Source: Candidatus Profundicultor aquiphilus
GTDB taxonomy: Bacteria; Atribacterota; Atribacteria; Atribacterales; Caldatribacteriaceae
NCBI GenBank assembly: GCA_013314795.1
Contig: JABUEZ010000023.1
Span: 1-13,996, forward strand
Reading direction: 5' to 3'
DNA length: 13,996 bases
Position 1 is the stretch's first letter. Each line of letters begins with the position of its first letter. This document shows positions 1 through 7,169 of the stretch, piece by piece. The notes under the pieces were generated by a model, which did not search any database, was not told the DNA's origin, and saw only the letters and a list, made by a program, of their open reading frames with translations. A program made the position numbers and the translations under genes.

Positions 1-984
1 CTTGGGGATCATCAACCCCCATCCTCCAAAGGTAGGAGTTCTTTTTATAGTTCCATCAGCCTGTTTCTTTCCAGGAATGAGAGTGAAATCAAATTTACCA
101 ACTATAGTGGATTTCGTAGGATCCTGGCACAAAGGAGCCGAATTCTGCCACTGGAGATTCATAGCTGCCTTTCCCTGGGCAAAGGCATTAGCATTTTCAT
201 CCCAATCATAGGTTAAAACACCAGCAGGGGCAAAAGGAATTAAAGTCTTGAAGTATTCCAACGCTGCTACTGCTTCTGGACTATTAATTGTAGGCTTATA
301 ATTTTCGTCGTACCATTCTCCTCCAAAAGACCAGATCATATTGTCATAGGTGCACTGAAGCTGAACGCCTCTTCTACCCATAAAGGTTATACCTGCCATC
401 CCACGATCCTTGAGTTTCTCAGTAAGCAATTTAGCAGTATCGTAGAGTTCTTCCCAAGTGTTGGGAGGAGTAAGACCAAATTCTGTAAAAATATCGGTAC
501 GGTAATGGAGACCAAATACTGCCTGGATAAATGGTAATCCATAAACTTTTCCTTCCCACATACCCTGTTCTTGCAAAACCGAAGGAATAAAATCGTCCAG
601 AGCCAAAACTTTAGCATCCGTTTTCTTAATGAAATCCTCTACGGGGATTACTAACCCTTGGCCAGCGTACTGACCCACCCAAACACAGTCAACGTGAACC
701 ACATCATATGCACCAGTGCCCTGGGTTACCGCCACCGCTTGTTTTTCCTGAAGAGTAGGATAGGGTAGAACCTCCAGGTTCACCTTGATGCCCGTTAACT
801 GTTCAAATTCAGGGAGCAACTTTTTCAGCGCATCTGAACGGGGCTCAGCCACCAAAGCCACATTAAGCGTAGTTCCTGCGAACGGCTTTTGTGCATAAGT
901 TCCAAACACGTATTCCTCTGCTCCTACCGAGGAAACAAACATAACCAACAGACTCACCATCACTATCCATGACCACCACTTCAT
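1..984 (-). CDS. ABC transporter sugar-binding protein (partial, 3' end beyond window)
   Basis: This is an extracellular solute-binding protein of the SBP_bac_1 type, the lipid- or membrane-associated sugar receptor of an ABC importer. I read 328 codons from the ATG at 984 with no stop before the window edge, so the C-terminus is missing (the family is usually 400-440 residues). The N-terminus is a signal peptide: MKWW, a hydrophobic stretch to about residue 20, then an A-E-E cleavage-like site near residue 22; there is no lipobox cysteine. Family-like features are a LNVAL strand, a GIKVNLEVLPYP segment around residues 65-76, a YDVVHVD strand near 93, and PNTWEELYDTAK near 180. An AGGGAGG ribosome binding site lies about 8 nt upstream. 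It follows the aldehyde dehydrogenase by 99 bp on the same strand, so it is probably the first transport gene of the sugar locus, with permeases to the left. The ligand cannot be told from sequence. Confidence 0.9.
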   Translation of the reverse strand, partial: MKWWSWIVMVSLLVMFVSSVGAEEYVFGTYAQKPFAGTTLNVALVAEPRSDALKKLLPEFEQLTGIKVNLEVLPYPTLQEKQAVAVTQGTGAYDVVHVDCVWVGQYAGQGLVIPVEDFIKKTDAKVLALDDFIPSVLQEQGMWEGKVYGLPFIQAVFGLHYRTDIFTEFGLTPPNTWEELYDTAKLLTEKLKDRGMAGITFMGRRGVQLQCTYDNMIWSFGGEWYDENYKPTINSPEAVAALEYFKTLIPFAPAGVLTYDWDENANAFAQGKAAMNLQWQNSAPLCQDPTKSTIVGKFDFTLIPGKKQADGTIKRTPTFGGWGLMIPK

Positions 985-1083
985 GTTCAATCCCTCCCTT
1001 TCAATTTAGAATAAACCAGGTCAAAGTCAAAATTTATTGCAATTTAGAAAACCCGCTCTTCCAATCACCCCCCTAAGTTGTTT

Positions 1084-2520
1084 TCAAACTTCCAGCTTAA
1101 TATGTTTCCATTCCAGGTATTCATCCAAACCATGTACCCCGAGTTCCACTCCAATGCCACTCTCTTTCCATCCCGGATATGGAGCGTACAGGCTATCAGG
1201 ACTGATGTTATTGATGGCCACCGACCCAGATTCCAGTCTTTCGGCTATCAGGAACGCTTTTTTCATATCTGAAGTGTAGAGATAACTTACCAGACCATAC
1301 CGGGTGCTGTTTGCTTTGAGAATTACTTCATCGACATCTTTAAAGGTGTCAATGGCTACAATCGGACCGAAGGGTTCTTCCACCATAATCTTCATGTCCG
1401 GCGATACATCGGTGATAACGGTGGGTTCAAAGAAAAAGCCCTTCTGTAATCGAGGATCGGTCGGTTTTTTCCCCCCACAGATAATTTTACCACCTTTTGC
1501 CAGAGCATCATTTACAAACTCCTCCATCCGACGCAAACCTGCCTCGTTGACCATGGGTCCCACATCAGGCACCGGGGTATCAAAAGCCCCTCCAAGGACC
1601 AGTTTCCGGGTCTGCTCCACGAACGTGTTGAGATAATCATCTTTAATGGTTTCTTCCACAAAGATTCGATTAACCGAGTTACAGATCTGTCCTGCGTTCC
1701 GGAATGATCGCTTCACTCCGTCCTTGACCGCCTTAGAAAGATCCGCATCAGCAAAAACGATAAAAGGAGAATGCCCACCCAGCTCGAGAACAAGTCTTTT
1801 CAGGGTTTTTGCCGAAGCTCTCACAAATTCTTTTCCAGTTTCGGTAGAACCAGTAAGCGCCACAAGTCTTACCAGAGGGTTAGAAAAAATTTCTTCGCTG
1901 ATTAAGGCATTATCACCGCTGACCACATTTAAAACTCCCCGAGGCAAACCAGCGTCGTTACAGGCTTTTACAAAAGCTATAGTCGAAAGCGGCGTTTCTC
2001 GAGAGGGTTTTACAATGACTGTACACCCTGAAGCCAAGGCAGGAGCTACCTTCCAGGAAATAAGGCTTACCGGATAATTCCAGGCTGCTACTGCAAAAAC
2101 CACCCCTACCGGTTGACGGATTGCTATACTCCGCAGGTTAGTTGCATTGGGTGGAGGAACTTCTCCCAGGATGTTGACTCCCAGAAAGGCGTAATATTCC
2201 AAACAGTCAGCAGCACCCAGCACTTCCCTCTCTGCATCGGGCAAGGCCTTTCCCTGCTCTCGGGCCAAAAGGGTTGCGATTTCTTTGTAGTTTTCACGCA
2301 CTGAAGTAGCCGCCTTAATAAGCAAACGGCTGCGTTCCATTGCCAGTTTCTTGGACCAGGATAGAAAGGCCTGGTGAGCTCCCTCAATAGCTTGATGGAG
2401 CTGCACTTTTGTTACCTTTGAAACAGTGGCAAAAACTTCCCCCAAAGATGGATCAACAACTTCTATAACCCCCTCCCCTTCCACCCACTCTCCATTAATA
2501 AAAGATTGATAGTGGATCAT
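1084..2520 (-). CDS. NAD(P)-dependent aldehyde dehydrogenase
   Basis: Full-length (478 aa) member of the aldehyde dehydrogenase superfamily, which oxidises an aldehyde to its carboxylic acid with NAD(P)+ in the cytoplasm. Catalytic features are visible: the oxyanion-hole Asn in AAWNYP (N148), the cofactor Lys in VKPS (K171), the TGSTETG turn (about 223-229), the general-base Glu in LELGGH (E246) and the nucleophilic Cys in GQICNS (C280). The closest recognisable groups are the lactaldehyde/glycolaldehyde and succinate-semialdehyde dehydrogenases. In a locus with a fucose-isomerase-like protein and a sugar kinase, lactaldehyde or glycolaldehyde from an aldol cleavage is a reasonable substrate; that is inference. 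The ATG overlaps the kinase stop as ATGA, so the two are translationally coupled. No intact aldolase gene is present in this half of the window. Confidence 0.95.
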   Translation of the reverse strand: MIHYQSFINGEWVEGEGVIEVVDPSLGEVFATVSKVTKVQLHQAIEGAHQAFLSWSKKLAMERSRLLIKAATSVRENYKEIATLLAREQGKALPDAEREVLGAADCLEYYAFLGVNILGEVPPPNATNLRSIAIRQPVGVVFAVAAWNYPVSLISWKVAPALASGCTVIVKPSRETPLSTIAFVKACNDAGLPRGVLNVVSGDNALISEEIFSNPLVRLVALTGSTETGKEFVRASAKTLKRLVLELGGHSPFIVFADADLSKAVKDGVKRSFRNAGQICNSVNRIFVEETIKDDYLNTFVEQTRKLVLGGAFDTPVPDVGPMVNEAGLRRMEEFVNDALAKGGKIICGGKKPTDPRLQKGFFFEPTVITDVSPDMKIMVEEPFGPIVAIDTFKDVDEVILKANSTRYGLVSYLYTSDMKKAFLIAERLESGSVAINNISPDSLYAPYPGWKESGIGVELGVHGLDEYLEWKHIKLEV

Positions 2521-4025
2521 TCCTGCGCCCCCTCTCTGTATTTCGAAAAAGCCTCCTGGAAAAGTCCGTGAAATTCCTTAAACAGCGAATACTGTTTCTT
2601 ATAGATTTCCCCACAGAAAGAGTTTGGGAAAAAACGCCTGCGGACCTTAAGCCACTTTTTTCCAAAAGAGCCCACACCTTCTCCAGTTACTCCAGAAAAA
2701 GTAAGCATCGCCGCCCCCATGATTCCACCTTCAGATTCTTCCAGAGCCACGATATCTTTCCCATAGATATCGGCTTTTATCTGACACCAGAGGTCGCTCC
2801 TTGCCCCTCCTCCGATTGCATTCATTTCCCTGATTTCTCCCCTCCAGAGTTTCTCGATTTCTTCCAGACTCATTTTTAAATCGAAACTGACCCCCTCCAT
2901 CACCGCGCGGGAAAAGTGACTCCGACGATGAATAGGGAGAATCCCAAAAAAAACTCCCCTGGCCCAGGGAGAACCAAACAATCTCTCCCCCATAAGGTAA
3001 GGAAAAAACAGCAAACCCTCCGAACCTTCCTGCACTGTTCTCGCTTCTTCATCAATCAAAGAATATGGTTGTAGTCCCATTCCTGGAAAAGAGTAAAGAG
3101 CTTCTCGCAACCAGTGCACGCTTCCCCCGCCGCTATCCAAGATGCCAAAGCTAATCCATCCCTCTATGGCATGGTGAAGATTCATAAGTCGCGGAGTGAG
3201 GAGGGGAAACGGGGTGTACACTGAAACATCAGCAGCGGTGCCGGTAACATCACAGGATTTCCCAAACTCAACCATCCCCCCACCAAGAAGAAGACAAAGC
3301 ATGTCACCAGCACCACAGATTACAGGGATTCCGGAAGGTAATCCAAGCTCCAAGGCGACGCTCTCCTTAACCTTACCAATCACCTGCGAAGAAGGAATAA
3401 CAGGAGGAAGTTTTCCTCCGTCGATACCAAGAAACGAAAGCAGATTCTGATCCCAGGATTTATCTTTCCAGGAAAAAGCGAACGTACCGGAAGCTTCGGA
3501 AAAGTCAGTGTACCATTCTCCAGTCAGGCGATAGTTTAGATAATCTTTAGCTGTAAGGAAAACCAGCGTTCTCCGATACACCTCAGGCAAGTTATCCTTA
3601 ATCCAGCGGATCTTAGGACCAATCCAGTTAGGAATTAGAAGGTTTGCCGTTTTCTCGATTTGTTCTTCCTGAGACATATCCTTCTTGAGCCTGGCGCATA
3701 TTTCAGCCGAGCGCTTATCGCACCAGATGGGTACCCTATCGACTAACACCTCTCCCCCATTCCCAAGGGGAATTACCGCATGCATCTGGGCACTGACGCC
3801 CACCGCCAGAATATCGACCTCTGACCCAGATGAAAGTACTCCCCGAATGCATTTGCAGGACATAGACCACCATTCTTCCGGATCCTGTTCTGCCCATCCG
3901 GCCTGAGGAGAATAAAAATGAAGGTTCTCTCCTTTAAGAACCATGATAGCTCCATTTTCATCCACCAGAGCCGCTCGGACACTCTCTGTGCCAAGATCGA
4001 GAACCAGGACAACCTTTCTTCTCAT
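2517..4025 (-). CDS. FGGY-family carbohydrate kinase (xylulokinase-like)
   Basis: ATP-dependent sugar kinase of the FGGY family, 502 aa, the usual family length. The N-terminal ATPase-fold phosphate loop is DLGTESVRA (residues 10-18). The sugar-binding motif QMH is at 80-82, followed by WCDKR (101-105), and the catalytic base is the Asp of GAGD (D241). TGTAAD (261-266), the GGG turn at 299-301 and GGGARSD (405-411) form the second ATP-binding half. The overall pattern is nearest to xylulokinase, with fuculokinase, ribulokinase and others as alternatives, so the substrate is best given as a ketose or polyol. An AAGGA ribosome binding site is 7 nt before the ATG. It starts 3 bp after the cupin stop and overlaps the aldehyde dehydrogenase start, so it belongs to one operon. 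It would phosphorylate the ketose made by the upstream isomerase-like protein (inference). Confidence 0.94.
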   Translation of the reverse strand: MRRKVVLVLDLGTESVRAALVDENGAIMVLKGENLHFYSPQAGWAEQDPEEWWSMSCKCIRGVLSSGSEVDILAVGVSAQMHAVIPLGNGGEVLVDRVPIWCDKRSAEICARLKKDMSQEEQIEKTANLLIPNWIGPKIRWIKDNLPEVYRRTLVFLTAKDYLNYRLTGEWYTDFSEASGTFAFSWKDKSWDQNLLSFLGIDGGKLPPVIPSSQVIGKVKESVALELGLPSGIPVICGAGDMLCLLLGGGMVEFGKSCDVTGTAADVSVYTPFPLLTPRLMNLHHAIEGWISFGILDSGGGSVHWLREALYSFPGMGLQPYSLIDEEARTVQEGSEGLLFFPYLMGERLFGSPWARGVFFGILPIHRRSHFSRAVMEGVSFDLKMSLEEIEKLWRGEIREMNAIGGGARSDLWCQIKADIYGKDIVALEESEGGIMGAAMLTFSGVTGEGVGSFGKKWLKVRRRFFPNSFCGEIYKKQYSLFKEFHGLFQEAFSKYREGAQE

Positions 4026-4028
4026 ACT

Positions 4029-4409
4029 TCAATCCTTTTTTACGGTTATCCAGAAATAGCTTAAAGGAACGGGAAAGGGGTTCTCTGCTCGATGAAAACC
4101 GGAGGGAACGTAAACCACATCCCCACTTTCCACTTCAAACCGTTCCTGACCGACCTCCATGATGCCTCGACCAGAAGTGATAAAATAAACTTCCTCAAGA
4201 GGGGGATGCTCATGACCACGAGTGCTACACTGAGGATAAATCACCGTATACCCCACGTTCAATCTTTTCGAAACAGAATCTTGCTCGGTAAGCAACATGA
4301 TCGTGTCACGAACAACTTTGTTACCCAATATCTCCAGGGCTTCACCAAAGGTGTTCTTCCCCCGATCAGGTTTACCCTGATAAAGGTTTACTTTTTTATA
4401 CACAGCCAA
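4029..4409 (-). CDS. Small single-domain cupin protein
   Basis: A 126-aa single cupin domain. Cupin motif 1 is seen as TRGHEHPPLEE followed by SGRG, supplying two His and one Glu metal ligands. Motif 2 is seen as GDVVYVPSGFHRAEN, supplying the fourth ligand His. With all four ligands present, a metal-binding beta-barrel is expected. Cupins of this size in sugar operons act as sugar or sugar-phosphate isomerases, epimerases or ligand-binding accessory proteins; the sequence does not tell which. The start is a TTG at 4409 with a GGGGG ribosome binding site about 9 nt upstream; a GTG two codons later is an alternative. It lies between the GntR regulator (15 bp upstream) and the sugar kinase (3 bp downstream), so it is almost certainly co-transcribed with both. 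Confidence 0.88.
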   Translation of the reverse strand: MAVYKKVNLYQGKPDRGKNTFGEALEILGNKVVRDTIMLLTEQDSVSKRLNVGYTVIYPQCSTRGHEHPPLEEVYFITSGRGIMEVGQERFEVESGDVVYVPSGFHRAENPFPVPLSYFWITVKKD

Positions 4410-4424
4410 TGGAATAAACCCCCT

Positions 4425-5168
4425 TTATTTTTTTGGTCTCCCCTCGAGATACACTTTGTATTCGTATTTGTCAGCCCTGATCACCGAAACAACCATCTCC
4501 AAGGGAGTTCCATCCTCAAGGTAAGTGACCCGTACAGTATGAAAAAGAGGAACCTTCTCTGGTACCTGAAGGAGATCCGCCTCTAAGGGACCGCTAAGGT
4601 ACGCTTCGATTTTTTCCACCGCTTTGTGCAACTTGAGGTCGTACTCCTTCTCCAGAAGCTCATACAGACCCTTTCTTCTTAAAATTTCCTTCTTGGACTC
4701 CAAATCAGGCACCATTCTGGCCAAAAGATAATTACTCATAAACGCCACGGGAACACCATTGGCAATCCTGGTTCGCTGCACAAGATAGACCTTTTCACCT
4801 TTTTCCAAACCAAGCGCTGCCGCAACCTTGGAAGGGGCAGGAACAAGTTCTACGGTAAGACTTCCAGTACTGACTTCTATCCCCTTTTCCCGAAGGGTCT
4901 CGGTAAAAGAGCTGATATAGTTTAGATTCTGGGCCGTCTTGGGCTCCTGAACAATAGTCCCCTTGCCTCTCCGTCGAAATACCAAACCCTCTTTTTCCAA
5001 TTCCCCCATGGCATTACGAATGGTGGTGCGGCTCGCCTGAAAACGCTCTTCCAGTTCCTCCTCCGATGGTAACACATCGCCAACTTTGTAAATGCCACTC
5101 TCGATTTCTTCTTTAAGCGCTCGATAAATCTTAAAATAGAGAGGAACCTCAGTCTCAGCCTTGGACAT
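4425..5168 (-). CDS. GntR-family (HutC/UTRA) transcriptional regulator
   Basis: DNA-binding regulator with an N-terminal winged helix-turn-helix (residues about 8-75: LYFKIYRALKEEIESG, then LPSEEELEERFQASRTTIR and the wing RRRGKGTIV). A C-terminal UTRA effector domain (about 95-235) follows, the HutC subfamily architecture that binds a sugar phosphate or similar small ligand. I chose the ATG at 5168 (247 aa), because MSKAETEVPLYFKIY is the usual family N-terminus. An in-frame TTG at 5186 would add six residues but has no ribosome binding site. It is the first gene of the minus-strand cupin, kinase, aldehyde dehydrogenase and binding-protein operon. A sigma-A-like promoter and phased direct repeats lie just upstream, so autoregulation and control of the sugar operon are likely (inference). 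Confidence 0.93.
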   Translation of the reverse strand: MSKAETEVPLYFKIYRALKEEIESGIYKVGDVLPSEEELEERFQASRTTIRNAMGELEKEGLVFRRRGKGTIVQEPKTAQNLNYISSFTETLREKGIEVSTGSLTVELVPAPSKVAAALGLEKGEKVYLVQRTRIANGVPVAFMSNYLLARMVPDLESKKEILRRKGLYELLEKEYDLKLHKAVEKIEAYLSGPLEADLLQVPEKVPLFHTVRVTYLEDGTPLEMVVSVIRADKYEYKVYLEGRPKK

Positions 5169-5188
5169 ACCCTGTTTTCCCAACAAAT

Positions 5189-5222
5189 AGTAATTACTTA
5201 TTCAATCACTTCATCATTACTT
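5189..5222 (-). repeat. Three phased direct repeats (AAGTrAT), candidate operator of the GntR regulator
   Basis: Read on the minus strand, AAGTAAT (5222-5216), AAGTGAT (5211-5205) and AAGTAAT (5199-5193) occur with starts 11 and 12 bp apart, about one helical turn each. The last copy is part of a perfect 10-bp palindrome AGTAATTACT (5189-5198). The array sits between the -10 box (5226-5231) and the regulator start codon (5168) and covers the expected transcription start. Such a position suits a repressor site. UTRA regulators usually bind palindromes, so direct repeats would be atypical. The region is AT-rich, and chance repetition is possible. Confidence 0.4.
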
Positions 5223-5225
5223 TGT

Positions 5226-5254
5226 ATGATAAAATGTACACAATCTTTTGTCAA
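5226..5254 (-). promoter_or_regulatory. Sigma-A-type promoter of the GntR-led sugar operon
   Basis: On the minus strand a perfect -35 box TTGACA (5254-5249) is followed by a 17-nt spacer and TATCAT (5231-5226) as the -10 box. Transcription would start near 5219, giving a leader of about 50 nt before the regulator ATG. The spacer contains TTGTGTACA, which could also be part of an operator. This is the best vegetative promoter match in the window. Confidence 0.75.
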
Positions 5255-5477
5255 GAGATATGTTCAAAAATCAGGAATAAAGCCAATAAAGGCCTCTTCA
5301 GTAATGCTACCCTATACCTACTTATCTGAAACAACAAACGCTTTACCGCAATAAAAAGTTACTACTTTTTGGCAAAGACACCTTTGATGTCACAGACATT
5401 TTTGAGAAGAGTTGGAGATGGGCAGTCACTGGTGGCAATTTTCCCCTCAAAGGGCAACACGTAAAATGAGGTAAGGG
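5255..5477. other. Intergenic stretch without a confirmed gene; possible degraded coding sequence
   Basis: This lies between the isomerase-like gene and the regulator promoter. Two opposed frames are open for about 54 codons each. The plus-strand frame (5305-5469) reads protein-like near its end (FGKDTFDVTDIFEKSW..., TGA at 5467) but has no ATG, GTG or TTG start. The minus-strand frame (5526-5362) has only a GTG at 5460 without a ribosome binding site. Neither resembles a family I recognise. Either may be the remnant of an eroded gene or chance; the evidence does not separate these. Confidence 0.25.
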
Positions 5478-5516
5478 TCCTGGGTGGTTTTCCAGGATAG
5501 CCACCCAGGAGTTTTT
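5478..5516. terminator. Stem-loop after the isomerase-like gene (orientation ambiguous)
   Basis: A 10-bp perfect stem is formed by TCCTGGGTGG (5478-5487) and CCACCCAGGA (5501-5510) with a 13-nt loop. It begins 8 nt after the stop codon of the minus-strand isomerase-like gene, the normal place for its terminator. However, the T-run (TTTTT, 5512-5516) follows the stem on the plus strand. On the minus strand the stem is followed by ACCCTTACCTC, a poor U-tract. It may end or stabilise the minus-strand transcript, or terminate a plus-strand RNA. Confidence 0.5.
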
Positions 5517-5518
5517 GT

Positions 5519-6835
5519 TCAAAATTCTACCACTTCGATTCTCAGAACCCGAGCCATATTTTTCAATGCCACACGGTGATGACCCGGGAGAATCAAAATG
5601 TGGTGAGAGGGCAAATTCTCCATTAATCGATGGCCGTCAGAAATTCTGATAATGCCCCCATTCCGACAATCAGAGTCAGGATATTGAACGTATCCCTCAA
5701 GTGTTCCCTCAACAACGAAGAGTTTTTCCAAGGTTGTATCAAGCTTGACCAGGGTAACCGGCCCTTCCGGGAAACGAGCATCAACGACGTGGGCATTTTC
5801 GTCCACTATGGCAAGCACCTTCGGTCTGGCAACCCAGCTTGCAGCAAAGGCAGGGGGCATGAGACCAAAATATCCACAATGAGCAATGAGGAGATGGTTT
5901 TCCGGCTCCTCAACTTCGGGAAATTTTTCGATTCTCTCATGCTTCAAAGCAGCCTGCCCCATGAGAAAAGGATAGACGTTACTCATCATAATGGGCTGGC
6001 GAAGTGCCCGATAAACAAGAAATTTGGTAGCAAGAGTCAGAAGATCCCCTTCACAGGCCCAGATAAAGTCTCTCTCAGTAAAAAGCATACACCAGGCAAG
6101 GCAGGGCGTGGTATCAGAATAGAAAGATTCATTAAGACAATTCATACCAGCTCCTTTGATGGTTGGATTCTTTTCGATTTCCTCCTTAAGGGCAATATAA
6201 ATTTTGACTGCACTCAGAATAGCCCTTTCAGAAAGTCCCTCCACCTGCAAATTCCAGGCCCTCCAGACTTCTGCTGCCTGCCTGTCAGGAATATTTTTTG
6301 CCTTTTCCCCCAGGACCTTAAAACTTTTCTTGAAAACCTGAATCCCAAATTTCTCCTGTATCCTTTCGGCGCACTCGTTTTCCCACCAGAAAAAACGCTT
6401 GAAAATACTCGCCTGCATGCCCTCACCTGGGTTATCCTGAAAGAGAAGAAAGGAAGTCTCTTGCATTTCCCTCCTGAGGACTAAACTCCGGACGATGTTC
6501 TTGGTAAGGTCAAGAGTATAAGGAGCAAATACCTGAAGGCCCTTACCCCGGAGATAACCGACAATTTCCCAATCCCACATATTCACCATCCCGAATTCAG
6601 ATGTAGCAACAATAATGGGAAGAGGAATCGCTCGTATTTCTTCAACCCTCCGATATGCATCCCCCAGAACCTGAGGTAAAAGCACCGCGTCTACCTCAGG
6701 AACAGAACTTCCCAAGGGACGGGGTTCTAAAATATCCGCTTCTTCCCGAAGGAGCTCCTTGAGTTTTCCCACTTGAGCGCTGAATTCGGGGTCATCTGCC
6801 GACTGAAAGTATAAAGGAACAAGCCTTGCCTTCAT
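5519..6835 (-). CDS. L-fucose isomerase-like protein
   Basis: 438-aa protein resembling the L-fucose/L-arabinose isomerase-like family (COG2407), which interconverts aldoses and ketoses using a divalent metal. The N-terminal half has a Rossmann-like pattern (VDAVLLPQVLGDAY; PLPIIVATSEFG). The C-terminal half has the likely active-site acids: NESFYSD (E236, D241) and ACEGDLLTLAT (E262, D264), the counterpart of the CE-x-D...LT motif of this family. AHCGYF gives H319, and a PGHHRVAL segment lies near the C-terminus, where the family places a ligand His. It is shorter than classical FucI (about 590 aa). The start has an excellent AAAGGAGGT ribosome binding site. It is a single transcription unit upstream of the regulator-led operon, divergent from the chemoreceptor, and probably supplies the ketose for the FGGY kinase. 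The exact sugar is unknown; a non-isomerase role is possible. Confidence 0.85.
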   Translation of the reverse strand: MKARLVPLYFQSADDPEFSAQVGKLKELLREEADILEPRPLGSSVPEVDAVLLPQVLGDAYRRVEEIRAIPLPIIVATSEFGMVNMWDWEIVGYLRGKGLQVFAPYTLDLTKNIVRSLVLRREMQETSFLLFQDNPGEGMQASIFKRFFWWENECAERIQEKFGIQVFKKSFKVLGEKAKNIPDRQAAEVWRAWNLQVEGLSERAILSAVKIYIALKEEIEKNPTIKGAGMNCLNESFYSDTTPCLAWCMLFTERDFIWACEGDLLTLATKFLVYRALRQPIMMSNVYPFLMGQAALKHERIEKFPEVEEPENHLLIAHCGYFGLMPPAFAASWVARPKVLAIVDENAHVVDARFPEGPVTLVKLDTTLEKLFVVEGTLEGYVQYPDSDCRNGGIIRISDGHRLMENLPSHHILILPGHHRVALKNMARVLRIEVVEF

Positions 6836-6891
6836 TGCCTGACCTCCTTTATCAAGGGTATATTTCTATTGTAACGTAACTTGCAGTCAGA

Positions 6892-6905
6892 TTCTGTATA
6901 TAGAA
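6892..6905. repeat. Near-perfect inverted repeat in the divergent intergenic region
   Basis: TTCTGTATATAGAA is a 14-bp palindrome with one non-matching pair (G against T). It sits about 57 bp upstream of the isomerase-like ATG and 95 bp upstream of the chemoreceptor -10 box. Position and symmetry would suit a dimeric repressor or activator acting on the isomerase-like gene. It is short and AT-rich, so chance is a real alternative. Confidence 0.3.
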
Positions 6906-6980
6906 ATCCACTCCCAAATTTTTCCCTGAAAATTCCATGCAGGCAATAACGAAACCCGAGAGAATACCTTCAAAAACCCC

Positions 6981-7007
6981 TCAAGATTTTTACTTGACTG
7001 CCGATAT
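6981..7007 (+). promoter_or_regulatory. Sigma-28 (FliA / sigma-D) type promoter of the chemoreceptor
   Basis: The sequence is TCAAGATT (6981-6988), an 11-nt spacer, then GCCGATAT (7000-7007). The sigma-D consensus of Bacillus is TAAA-N15-GCCGATAT, and the enterobacterial FliA consensus is TAAAGTTT-N11-GCCGATAA. The -10 matches all eight bases of the sigma-D form, the -35 matches TAAA at three of four positions, and the spacing is exact. Transcription would begin near 7013-7016, just ahead of the riboswitch. Flagellar-sigma control is typical of chemoreceptor genes, which supports the call. Confidence 0.8.
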
Positions 7008-7023
7008 ATATAATTAAGAGCAA

Positions 7024-7117
7024 CAGAAAATGAAAGGCAAACTTTCCGAAAGGGAAGGACGCAAAGCCGACAGGCCCAAAGTGTATCCACTAAGGCGGCT
7101 GGGTTGCCAAGTTTCTG
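7024..7117 (+). ncRNA. Cyclic-di-GMP-I (GEMM-I) riboswitch
   Basis: All GEMM-I landmarks are present. Closing helix P1 pairs CAGAAA (7024-7029) with TTTCTG (7112-7117). The conserved AAAGGCAAAC core (7033-7042) precedes P2, CTTTCC/GGGAAG (7042-7047 and 7052-7057), capped by a GAAA tetraloop (7048-7051). The GGACGCAAAGCC element follows (7057-7068). P3 uses AGCC/GGCT (7065-7068, 7097-7100) and GCC/GGC (7074-7076, 7094-7096), with a CAAA/TAA tetraloop-receptor-like bulge and a GTG-TATC-CAC tip. The 3' strand ends GGGTTGCC (7101-7108). The position equivalent to G20 of the Vibrio Vc2 aptamer is G (7036), which fits c-di-GMP rather than the cGAMP-selective A20 variants. It lies in the leader of the chemoreceptor mRNA, 52 nt before the start codon. 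No intrinsic terminator follows, so translational control or another mechanism is likely (inference). Confidence 0.92.
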
Positions 7118-7169
7118 GGAATCGTTCAGCTCTTGCAAAAACAGGCGGAGTTCAAAAGGAGGAAGGAAA

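Noticed and set aside
1003..1030. TTGACT and TAAATT as a promoter for the solute-binding protein
   Set aside because: The spacing is acceptable, but transcription would start about 12 nt before the ATG, inside the ribosome binding site; read-through from the upstream genes is more likely.
1646..2077. Open frames antisense to the aldehyde dehydrogenase
   Set aside because: The sense strand encodes all catalytic residues of an aldehyde dehydrogenase, so the opposite frames are by-products of its codon usage.
6994..7014. TTGACT and TATAAT boxes as a sigma-A promoter for the chemoreceptor
   Set aside because: The spacing is only 9 nt, far from the 16-18 nt needed; the overlapping GCCGATAT with a correctly spaced TCAA fits sigma-28 much better.
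7024..7117. Reading the leader RNA as a cGAMP-selective GEMM variant
   Set aside because: The base equivalent to Vc2 position 20 is G, not A, which favours c-di-GMP; only binding tests could overturn this.
7104..7169. Upstream in-frame ATG at 7104 as chemoreceptor start
   Set aside because: It lies inside the riboswitch, has no ribosome binding site and would add a non-family extension; ATG 7170 has AAAGGAGG at ideal distance.
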